DNA of 11,524 nucleotides from the NCBI GenBank assembly GCA_011051925.1, contig DRKE01000536.1, forward strand, positions 1 through 11,524, given 5' to 3'. Under the pieces are notes generated by a model, which saw nothing but the letters and a program-made list of their open reading frames with translations, made no database searches and had not been told where the DNA came from. Source of the DNA: Deltaproteobacteria bacterium (GTDB taxonomy: Bacteria; Myxococcota_A; UBA9160; UBA4427). A program made the position numbers and the translations under genes. Position 1 is the stretch's first letter, and each line of letters opens with the position of its first letter. Positions 1 through 6,165 of this stretch are shown piece by piece.

Positions 1-921
1 GGAGCGCAGGGTCGGCAGCCATTCGATGTTCCGCCGGTCGAGCAGGATCTCGTAGAAGGCATCGAGTTCGGGCAGCAGATCCGTTCCCTCCCGGGCGGCC
101 GCTTCGAGGCCTGCCTCGTCCCCGATCTGCCAGGCACGAACGAGCGCCCGGGTGTCGTCGACCGCATGATCGAGGCGGGAGAGCGCATCGCGCAGCATCA
201 GGTCCTGGATCTCCATCGGCAGATCGTCGAGCAGGCGCATCTGTTCCTCGAAGGTCTCGAGGGCCGTCAGGGGTCGATCGCCGATCGCCTCGTAGAGGAT
301 GTTCTCGGCGGCCGCGCCCGTCGAGTAGCCGCTCTCGGCGGAGGTGGATTCGCCGAGACCGACCGCGATGAACCAGGGTTTCATGATCCGTCGGGCATTT
401 CGCGGCATGCCGCGGATCGCGAGAGCCTTGTCCTTCTCCTCGAGAAGCTTCGCCGTCTCCGGGCTGATCACGTCGGGCAGCCGGGTCGGCGGGTCCATGA
501 TGACGAGATTCGCGACGAGATTGCTGACCGCCTCCTCGGTCGCGCGCCGAAGATCCGCTTCCATGACGAAGCGGTCCGCCCGCTCGATCCCGTCGAGAAC
601 GGCGGGGGAAAGTCTCCAGCCTCCCTGGGGACCGAGATGGATCGTCCCCATCAGGAGCAGCGTGGCGCCCGGGCCGCCCTCGACCCGGTAGTAGGGCGGG
701 TAGGCGGAATCGGGATCTTCGAGCACGGCCGCGCGACGAGCGGCCATCGTCGCTTCGAAACGGGCATCGCTCCTGCGGGCGGCATCCGATGCACATCCGC
801 CGGAAAGGACGACAAGAAGGCCGATCGAAAGCCCGGCGATCAGCCGTTTTCGTCGGGATCGTCGTCGAGAGGACATCCCGGCGAAAAAGGAGAGGGGGCC
901 GGACAGGCGGCGGTTCGACAT
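1..921 (-). CDS. TraB/GumN-family lipoprotein, 3'-truncated by window edge
   Basis: Partial gene: 307 codons lie in the window and the C-terminus is beyond position 1. The N-terminus has an Arg/Lys-rich stretch (residues 19-26), a hydrophobic core (27-39) and LSGGC with Cys43, a slightly atypical lipobox, so export and lipidation are likely. The mature part carries LLLMGTIHLG (residues 88-97, the GxxH motif of the TraB/PrgY/GumN superfamily) and later LTALETFEEQ, LLDDLP and RNIEWLP, all typical of bacterial GumN-like proteins. These are predicted metal-dependent hydrolases or peptidases of poorly defined substrate. I chose ATG at 921 because GGAGG lies about 11 nt upstream; an in-frame ATG at 876 gives a more ordinary signal peptide but has no clear Shine-Dalgarno. 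The second conserved GxxH expected near the C-terminus cannot be seen. Family is fairly sure; function and exact start are not. Confidence 0.83.
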   Translation of the reverse strand, partial: MSNRRLSGPLSFFAGMSSRRRSRRKRLIAGLSIGLLVVLSGGCASDAARRSDARFEATMAARRAAVLEDPDSAYPPYYRVEGGPGATLLLMGTIHLGPQGGWRLSPAVLDGIERADRFVMEADLRRATEEAVSNLVANLVIMDPPTRLPDVISPETAKLLEEKDKALAIRGMPRNARRIMKPWFIAVGLGESTSAESGYSTGAAAENILYEAIGDRPLTALETFEEQMRLLDDLPMEIQDLMLRDALSRLDHAVDDTRALVRAWQIGDEAGLEAAAREGTDLLPELDAFYEILLDRRNIEWLPTLRS

Positions 922-1037
922 CGGCTTCGGGTCCTCCGCGGCGCAGTCTATCGGGCCCCACCCCCGCTCTGCTAGAGAATGGACATGGATCGAACGAGAA
1001 AAGTCGGATCCGAGCTTCTACCTGGCGGCCTTCGATC
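922..1037. promoter_or_regulatory. Divergent intergenic region, TraB/GumN gene versus quinone oxidoreductase
   Basis: These 116 bp separate the two divergent start codons, so promoters for both directions should lie here or overlap the 5' coding ends. GGAGG on the minus strand about 11 nt before 921 is the likely ribosome site of the lipoprotein gene. I see no convincing -35/-10 pair in either direction. A 20-codon ORF (979-1041) ends overlapping the downstream GTG start. Confidence 0.4.
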
Positions 1038-2012
1038 GTGAGGGCGATCGTGGTCGACCGCTGGATGGATCCCGAAGATCTCGCCGTTCGCGAGATCGAC
1101 CCGCCCCCGCTCCGCGAAGACGCCATCCGCATCGCCGTTCGTGCGGCCGGATGCAATTTCTCGGACGTCCTGATGGCGAAGGGGGAGTATCAGGTGAAGC
1201 CTCCATTCCCCTTCGTGCCCGGCGGCGAGGTGGCGGGAACAGTGTTGGAGGCGGGGGCGGGGAGTCCGGGCTGGAAGCCGGGCGATCGCGTGTTGACGCG
1301 CTGCGCGCTCGGGGGATTTGCGGAAGAGGTCGTCGTTCCCGCGCGGGCGGCGTATCGGATGCCGGACACGATGTCGTTCGAAGCGGGCGCCGCGCTGCCC
1401 ACCGTCTATCCGACCTCCTATGCCGCACTCGTCTGGCGGGCTCCCCTCGCGGCAGGCGAGACGCTGCTCGTTCACGCGGCGGCCGGTGGTGTCGGTCGGG
1501 CGGCCGTGCAGATCGGGAAGGCGATGGGGGCCCGGGTGATCGCGACCGCGGGAGGTCCGGACAAGCTCGAGATCGCGCGGCGGGCCGGGGCGGATGTCCT
1601 GATCGACTACCGCGAGTCGGATTTCGTCGATCATGTCCTTGACGAGACGGACGGGCGAGGCGCCGACGTCATCTACGATCCGGTCGGTGGAGAGACGACC
1701 GATCGCTCGCTTCGATGCATCGCCTGGAACGGACGACTGCTCGTCATCGGCTTCGCGAGCGGCACGATCCCCGGGATCCGACTCAATCGGGTCCTGCTCA
1801 AGAACATCTCGATCGTCGGGGTCCATTGGAGCGCCTATCCCGAGCGCGAGCCAGCGCGGATCGGCGAATGCTTCGAGGGGCTTTTCGAGATGGCACGACG
1901 GGGAGGGATCGATCCCCTCGTGTCAGCGCGCTACCCGCTCGAGGAAGCGGGGCGGGCACTCCAGGCGCTCGCTTCGCGTCGGACAGTCGGGAAGATCGTC
2001 CTCGTCCCGTGA
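1038..2012 (+). CDS. NADPH:quinone oxidoreductase family protein (zinc-independent MDR)
   Basis: Medium-chain dehydrogenase/reductase of 324 aa, the usual length for soluble NAD(P)H:quinone reductases. The N-terminal GroES-like half has AAGCNFSDVLMAKGEY (residues 36-51) and PFVPGGEVAGTV (58-69). The Rossmann half has the nucleotide-binding signature HAAAGGVG (146-153), then GARVIAT and GADVLIDYRE; the protein ends TVGKIVLVP. The zinc-ligand patterns of alcohol dehydrogenases are absent, so quinone or enone reduction with NADPH is expected; the substrate is unknown. The GTG at 1038 is chosen because MRAIVVDRW matches the start of this family and the upstream in-frame reading is low-complexity. 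No strong Shine-Dalgarno precedes it (GGCGG is the best). The gene is monocistronic, divergent from the TraB/GumN gene and convergent with the PII gene. Confidence 0.9.
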   Translation: MRAIVVDRWMDPEDLAVREIDPPPLREDAIRIAVRAAGCNFSDVLMAKGEYQVKPPFPFVPGGEVAGTVLEAGAGSPGWKPGDRVLTRCALGGFAEEVVVPARAAYRMPDTMSFEAGAALPTVYPTSYAALVWRAPLAAGETLLVHAAAGGVGRAAVQIGKAMGARVIATAGGPDKLEIARRAGADVLIDYRESDFVDHVLDETDGRGADVIYDPVGGETTDRSLRCIAWNGRLLVIGFASGTIPGIRLNRVLLKNISIVGVHWSAYPEREPARIGECFEGLFEMARRGGIDPLVSARYPLEEAGRALQALASRRTVGKIVLVP

Positions 2013-2064
2013 ACCCCGTGCGGGGCCGATGACGGAAGCGTCGGAGGAATCGAGGGCCGAAGCG

Positions 2065-2100
2065 AACGGGGCCGACGTTCGGAGAAACGCCGGCCCCGTT
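2065..2100. terminator. Hairpin between convergent genes, candidate terminator
   Basis: Perfect 10-bp inverted repeat AACGGGGCCG (2065-2074) with CGGCCCCGTT (2091-2100). One mismatch inside it is followed by four more pairs (CGTT 2076-2079, AACG 2086-2089) around a 6-nt loop. It begins 53 nt after the oxidoreductase stop. No T-run follows on either strand, so intrinsic termination strength is uncertain. Confidence 0.55.
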
Positions 2101-2102
2101 GT

Positions 2103-2122
2103 CTGCCGTCGTGTGACGGCAG
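2103..2122. terminator. Second hairpin, just beyond the PII stop codon
   Basis: Perfect 8-bp stem CTGCCGTC (2103-2110) and GACGGCAG (2115-2122) with a GTGT tetraloop. On the minus strand it starts 11 nt past the PII stop, a normal place for a terminator or a 3'-end stabilising hairpin of the amtB-PII transcript. There is no U-tract. Confidence 0.5.
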
Positions 2123-2133
2123 GGGGCTTTGGA

Positions 2134-2481
2134 TCAGCCGCCCGTGACGGCGGCGTCCCCGTGTTCTCCGGTTCGGATGCGGACGGCCTCCTCGACGGCC
2201 AGGACGAAGATCTTTCCATCTCCGATCTTGCCGGTCTGGCAGGATTCCTGGATCGCGAGGACGACCTTCTCGGCCTGATCGTCGGGAACGACGATCTCGA
2301 GCTTCAACTTCGGAAGGAAGTCGACGACATACTCGGCGCCCCGGTAGAGCTCCGTATGTCCCTTCTGTCGGCCGAATCCCTTCACCTCGCTGACCGTGAT
2401 GCCCTGGATGCCCGTCTTGGCGAGTCCCTCCTTGGCGTCATCGAGCTTGAAGGGTTTGATGATCGCTTCGATTTTCTTCAT
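2134..2481 (-). CDS. glnB: PII nitrogen regulatory protein (GlnB/GlnK type)
   Basis: PII signal-transduction protein of 115 aa (family usually 112). It binds ATP/ADP and 2-oxoglutarate and controls nitrogen targets, above all the ammonium channel encoded just upstream. The start MKKIEAIIKPFKLDD is canonical. The T-loop is intact, with Gln39 and Lys58 (2-oxoglutarate/Mg-ATP pocket), YRGAEYVVDF and Tyr51, the uridylylation site in Proteobacteria. The B-loop is TGKIGDGKIFV (83-93), and the C-loop arginines R101 and R103 are present. The last few residues (DAAVTGG) slightly exceed the usual end. GGAG lies 8 nt before the ATG. The gene follows amtB after 66 nt on the same strand, so it is probably cotranscribed from the sigma-54 promoter at 4100-4115. 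Pairing with amtB argues for a GlnK role; the sequence alone does not separate GlnB from GlnK. Confidence 0.95.
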   Translation of the reverse strand: MKKIEAIIKPFKLDDAKEGLAKTGIQGITVSEVKGFGRQKGHTELYRGAEYVVDFLPKLKLEIVVPDDQAEKVVLAIQESCQTGKIGDGKIFVLAVEEAVRIRTGEHGDAAVTGG

Positions 2482-2547
2482 GACATGATCTCCGTGGTTT
2501 CGCCGGGGTCGGCATGCCGGCCGCGGCTTCGCAGGTTTCCGAGTCGC

Positions 2548-3984
2548 TCAGCTTTCGTTCGAAACGAGCTTGTGTGAGGAGAGTCCCGCAGCGGCGAACC
2601 CGCCCGCGTTTCCGTCCTCCATGAATCCCGGCGATCCCGAGAGATCGTATGCATGCATGCCGTGCTCGCCGAGGTCGAGCCCTTCGAGTTCTTCCTCCGG
2701 AGAGACCCGCAGTCCGACCGTCGCCTTCAGCGTGAAGAAGAGGATGGCCGCACAGGCCGCGGTGAAGACGCCGTAGCAGAGAACGCCGTAGGCCTGGATC
2801 AGCAGGCTGTGTTCGGGATTGGTCGAGAAGATTCCGACGGCGAGCGTTCCCCAGATCCCGCAGGTCAGATGGACCGAGCAGGCGCCGACCGGATCGTCGA
2901 TCTGGATCCGGTCGAAGAAGAGGACCGAACCGACGACGAGCACGCCCGCGATGAAGCCGACGAGGATCGCGCTGCCCGGGTTGATGACGTCGGCGCCGGC
3001 GGTGATGCCGACCAGGCCGGCGAGAATGCCGTTCAGGGCCATCGACAGGTCGGGCTTCGAGCTGACGAACGTGTAGGCGATCATCGCGCCGATTCCGCCG
3101 GCCGCAGCGGCCAGGCAGGTCGTCACGAGCACGAAGGAGGTCGTCGCCGGGTCCGCGGACAGGACGGATCCGCCGTTGAATCCGAACCATCCGAGCCAGA
3201 GCATGAAGACGCCGATCGTCGTCAACGGCATCGAACTGCCGGGGATCGGATGGACGGATCCGTCCTTGCCGTATTTGCCCATGCGGGCACCGAGGGCGAG
3301 GATGCCGACGAGCGCGCCCCAGCCACCGACGGAGTGGACCAGGGTCGATCCGGCGAAGTCATAGAAGCCGGCCTGATCGAGGAAGCCGCCGCCCCACTTC
3401 CAGGAGCCCGCGACCGTGTAGACGAGGGCGACGAAGATCGTCGAGAAGATCATGAACGAGGAGAGCTTGATCCGCTCGGCGACCGCGCCCGAAACGATCG
3501 TGGCGGCCGTCGCGGCGAACATCGCCTGGAAGAGGAAATCCGTCCAGTAGGTGTAGCCGCCATCCGCATAGGCCGCCGTATTGGCGCCCTCCGCGAATCC
3601 GGCGCCGAGGCCGAAGCCCGCGAATCCGAGGATGCCGCCGATCAGGTTGAACTCGCCCGGATACATCAGGTTGAAGCCCACGATGAAGTAGGTGAGGATG
3701 CCCGAGCAGATGACGAACGTGTTCTTGAAGAGGATGTTGGTCGTGTTCTTCGCGCGCGTGAGTCCCGACTCGACCATGGCGAAGCCCAGATGCATGATGA
3801 AGACGAGGGCTGCCGAAATCATCATCCAGATGTTGTTGGCCGTGAAGAGTGCGTCTGCAGCCGTCGGTTCTTCTGCGAGCGCTGCCCCGGGAAGCAGCAG
3901 GGCGGCCGCGAAGACCGCCGCGCTGGCCAGCGTGAGACGAGACGCCGTCCACTTGCCGGTTGGGATGAAGCGTTTGCGATTCAT
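2548..3984 (-). CDS. amtB: Ammonium transporter (Amt/MEP channel)
   Basis: Inner-membrane ammonium channel of 478 aa, trimeric in the family. The signal peptide runs to about residue 37 (ALA before EEP), as in proteobacterial AmtB, followed by about 11 transmembrane segments. NNIWMMISAALVF and FAMVESGLTRAKNT (50-81) are diagnostic. The twin pore histidines are His217 (TLVHSVGG) and His372 (SVHLTCGIWG); Asp209 lies eight residues before His217, like Asp160/His168 of E. coli AmtB. FQAMFAATAATI and GWFGFNGGS hold the Phe-gate and recruitment-site positions. The tail LRVSPEEELEGLDLGEHG (425-442) is the conserved PII-contact segment, followed by about 35 variable residues. ATG 3984 is chosen because GGAG lies 6 nt upstream and the signal peptide starts well there; an in-frame ATG at 4050 would add 22 residues. 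First gene of the operon with the PII gene; nitrogen control is expected through the sigma-54 promoter. Confidence 0.96.
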   Translation of the reverse strand: MNRKRFIPTGKWTASRLTLASAAVFAAALLLPGAALAEEPTAADALFTANNIWMMISAALVFIMHLGFAMVESGLTRAKNTTNILFKNTFVICSGILTYFIVGFNLMYPGEFNLIGGILGFAGFGLGAGFAEGANTAAYADGGYTYWTDFLFQAMFAATAATIVSGAVAERIKLSSFMIFSTIFVALVYTVAGSWKWGGGFLDQAGFYDFAGSTLVHSVGGWGALVGILALGARMGKYGKDGSVHPIPGSSMPLTTIGVFMLWLGWFGFNGGSVLSADPATTSFVLVTTCLAAAAGGIGAMIAYTFVSSKPDLSMALNGILAGLVGITAGADVINPGSAILVGFIAGVLVVGSVLFFDRIQIDDPVGACSVHLTCGIWGTLAVGIFSTNPEHSLLIQAYGVLCYGVFTAACAAILFFTLKATVGLRVSPEEELEGLDLGEHGMHAYDLSGSPGFMEDGNAGGFAAAGLSSHKLVSNES

Positions 3985-4099
3985 GTTGATCTCCAGGTCG
4001 GGGAACGTGCGAAAAGTGTCGGGGGCCTTCTTCGAGCGTCCGTCTCGCATGGGCTCCCCTCACCCACGCGTTCGGTCGAGTCGATTTTTCCTGCAATAG

Positions 4100-4115
4100 A
4101 GCAATGGGCGTGCCA
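4100..4115 (-). promoter_or_regulatory. Sigma-54 (RpoN) -24/-12 promoter of amtB-glnB
   Basis: Read on the minus strand: TGGCACG-CCCA-TTGCT, a full match to the RpoN consensus TGGCAC-N5-TTGCW with the invariant GG and GC dinucleotides correctly spaced. The start site would fall near 4089, giving a leader of about 105 nt to ATG 3984. Sigma-54 promoters need an activator ATPase such as NtrC, so amtB and the PII gene are expected to be induced under nitrogen limitation. No perfect NtrC dyad is visible; the candidate activator region is the repeat at 4205-4235. Confidence 0.9.
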
Positions 4116-4204
4116 AAGATGACACGGGTACGAGACGGCTGGAAAAGGCCCAGACGGGTCATTGGCGGCCCATTTCGGGGGTCGGAGAGCGCTCGGATGC
4201 GCAA

Positions 4205-4235
4205 AGCCCTGCACGCTTCGACGCCAGCGCTGCAC
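4205..4235. repeat. Direct repeat AGCCCTGCAC / AGCGCTGCAC, 21 bp apart
   Basis: AGCCCTGCAC (4205-4214) and AGCGCTGCAC (4226-4235) match at 9 of 10 positions and are offset by 21 bp, two helical turns. They lie 90-120 bp upstream of the -24 element of the amtB promoter, the usual range for activator sites of sigma-54 promoters, and also upstream of the kinase operon. The role as an activator site is inferred. Confidence 0.4.
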
Positions 4236-4389
4236 AGCGGACGAGCAGGCTGCGGATTCCGCAGGCATCCCGGGGATCTCGGGATCGGGGACCGGCAACG
4301 ACCGGGCAACCCGCGGGAACCGTCCCATCCCCGCGTCAAGCACGCGACCGGCATGGACGAAGAGAGGGATCGGGGGCCTCCGAGAATCC

Positions 4390-6165
4390 ATGTCATTCCA
4401 TGCCCTGATCCCAGTCGCTGCCCTGCTCATCTCGGCTGCCTTCGGGGCCGTTTCGATGACCTGGGATTCGGGGGATCCGAAGCAACGCGGGACACGAACG
4501 CTCGGTGCGCTCTTCCTGTGTACGGGCACCCTGGCCCTGCTCGATGTCATGACCTTCCTCGAGAACGATCCCGAGAGGGTCCGATCCTGGTTCCGATGGA
4601 TGCATCTGCCGGCGCTGCTGCTCGGGCCACTGACCATTTCGATGCTCGCCCAGATGCTGCCCCAGACGAGTCACCGCCTCCGCCACCTCATTCGCGCAGG
4701 GTTCCTGGTTTCCGTGTTGGTCGGGATCGCGGTCGGGCTGCTGCCGAGCACGGTCATCGACGTCGTACCGACGGCGTGGGGAAGCTGGAGTCCCCGATTC
4801 GGTCTCGCCGGCGTCCTCGTCGTGCCGATCGGAACCGTCCTGCCCCTGCTCGCCGCGTGGGAGGCCTCCCGCGCCGAGATCGACGGCCCTTCCGCGGACC
4901 TCGACGCGAGCCGTGCCCGTGCGGTGATGGTCTGCGTCGGGATCTCGCTCCTTGCCGCCGTGTCGACCGAATACGTGATGCCCCTGCTCGAGATCTCCGC
5001 CCCCAGACTCGGCGCCTTTGCCATCGCCTGTGCGTCGGCGTTGATGTGGTTCCGGGTCCTCCACCTCTCGGATGCCCTGGCTGCGACGCCCGAGGGCATG
5101 GCGAGATCGATGCTCGCCGAATTGCATGACGGGATCGTCCTCGTGCAGCTCGACGGGACGATCCTGTCCTCGAATATCCGCTTCTCCGAAATGGCGGGCC
5201 GACGGAGCATCGGATTGATCGGCACGTCGCTCGAGAATCGGGTGGGCCCTTCGCTCGAGGAGATCTTCGCGGGTCTCGAGGATCGGGAAACGATCCTCCA
5301 TCGCGAGGATGGCGAGACGCTTCCCGTCTCGCTCTCCTCGTCGCCGGCACGGGATCGTGACGGTCACGCGATCGGTGCGGTCGTCGTCTTTCGTGACCTG
5401 CGGGAGATCGACGCGCTGAGGCGGCGGCTCCTGGCCTCGGGTCGGATGGCGGCGATCGGCGAACTCGCCGCGGGCATTGCCCACGAGCTGAACAATCCGA
5501 TCGCCTTCGTCCGCTCGGATCTCCATCTCCTCGCGGATCGTCTGGAAGAACTGGAGACATGGATCGCCGCCCGTCCACGATCCGGTCGCGCCGAGGTGGA
5601 TCTCGACCGGATGCGCCAGCGGATCGAGGTCAGTCTCGAAGGTATCGAGCGGGTGGCGGAGGTCGTGGGAGACGTTCGCGGATTCGCGCATGTGGGGGGC
5701 GCCGGCCAGGGCGGAATCGATCCGGCCGTCCTGGTCGAAGGGGCGATGCGTCTGGCGCGGCTCCAACGCGGGTCGGAAGTCGAGCTGCGCGTCGCCGATT
5801 GCGATTCGAGCGACTGGATCGATTCGGGCCAGGAACTCAAGCAGGTCCTGCTCTCCCTGTTGCTCATTCTCGTGGAGTGCACGGAGAAGGGAGGGGAGAT
5901 CGTGGCGGCGCTCGAGACGGAGGGCGGCGCGCTTCGGATCACGCTCTCGGCGGATCCTCTCGATGAGGACGCGAATGCCGTGGTTCGACGCCTCGAGAGC
6001 CTGACCATCGGGGTCGACCACAGGGTCTCCCACGAAGAGTTCCGGATGGCGATCGCGGCGGAGCTGATCGAGCAGTTGAACGCTTCGCTCTCGGTCGCCG
6101 AGACCGGGTCCCGTTCGGTGTCGGTCGCCCTCCACCTTCCCCTCTCGGCCTGGGCCTGCGCATGA
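4390..6165 (+). CDS. Membrane PAS histidine kinase subunit with intact H-box but degenerate ATPase domain
   Basis: 591 aa. About seven hydrophobic segments (roughly 5-23, 37-56, 73-92, 102-120, 137-157, 178-200, 205-224) resemble the 7-TM sensor type of histidine kinases. A PAS domain follows (about 238-340; HDGIVLVQLDGTILSSN and AIGAVVVFRDLREI). The HisKA/DHp region has MAAIGELAAGIAHELNNPIA (353-372) with His365, a textbook phospho-acceptor box. The C-terminal region aligns to HATPase_c but lacks its motifs: the N-box reads VLLSLLLILVEC (486-497, Ser and Ile where Asn is needed), the DxGxG segment reads SADPLDED (520-527), and the G2 stretch reads VSHEEFRMAIAAEL (546-559). ATP binding is therefore doubtful. 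The frame is open with normal codon use, so this is not simple decay. ATG 4390 was chosen because the first membrane segment follows at once. The stop overlaps the next kinase as ATGA. Confidence 0.88.
   Translation: MSFHALIPVAALLISAAFGAVSMTWDSGDPKQRGTRTLGALFLCTGTLALLDVMTFLENDPERVRSWFRWMHLPALLLGPLTISMLAQMLPQTSHRLRHLIRAGFLVSVLVGIAVGLLPSTVIDVVPTAWGSWSPRFGLAGVLVVPIGTVLPLLAAWEASRAEIDGPSADLDASRARAVMVCVGISLLAAVSTEYVMPLLEISAPRLGAFAIACASALMWFRVLHLSDALAATPEGMARSMLAELHDGIVLVQLDGTILSSNIRFSEMAGRRSIGLIGTSLENRVGPSLEEIFAGLEDRETILHREDGETLPVSLSSSPARDRDGHAIGAVVVFRDLREIDALRRRLLASGRMAAIGELAAGIAHELNNPIAFVRSDLHLLADRLEELETWIAARPRSGRAEVDLDRMRQRIEVSLEGIERVAEVVGDVRGFAHVGGAGQGGIDPAVLVEGAMRLARLQRGSEVELRVADCDSSDWIDSGQELKQVLLSLLLILVECTEKGGEIVAALETEGGALRITLSADPLDEDANAVVRRLESLTIGVDHRVSHEEFRMAIAAELIEQLNASLSVAETGSRSVSVALHLPLSAWACA

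Larger units (their letters stand above)
3985..4389. other. 405-bp divergent regulatory gap between amtB and the kinase operon
   Basis: No believable gene lies here; short ORFs on both strands are low-complexity Arg/Pro readings. On the minus strand it holds the roughly 105-nt amtB leader, the sigma-54 promoter (4100-4115) and, further upstream, a direct repeat (4205-4235). On the plus strand, 4290-4310 contains GACCGGCAAC followed at once by GACCGGGCAAC. I could not identify a promoter for the kinase operon, which must start in this gap. The kinase start has only a weak purine run (GGGGG, about 12 nt before ATG 4390). Confidence 0.6.

Noticed and set aside
166..975. Plus-strand ORF opposite the TraB/GumN gene
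   Set aside because: The minus frame gives a lipoprotein signal and the GTIH motif; the plus frame has no recognisable feature.
3985..4050. 22-residue N-terminal extension of AmtB from ATG 4050
   Set aside because: In frame and with a purine run nearby, but the GGAG 6 nt before 3984 and the clean signal peptide favour the shorter form.
2653..4122. Long plus-strand ORF opposite amtB
   Set aside because: Charged, low-complexity Glu/Asp/Arg-rich translation antisense to a clear ammonium transporter; a GC-rich shadow frame.
4270..4389. Riboswitch-like text (ACCGGCAACGACCGGGCAACCC) in the kinase leader
   Set aside because: It recalls the CCGGCAACC core of SAM riboswitches, but I cannot fold the rest of any known class, and a kinase operon is an unlikely target.
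4390..6165. First kinase as a pseudogene
   Set aside because: No frameshift or stop, intact H-box and PAS, ATGA coupling to its partner; loss is confined to the ATP-binding residues.
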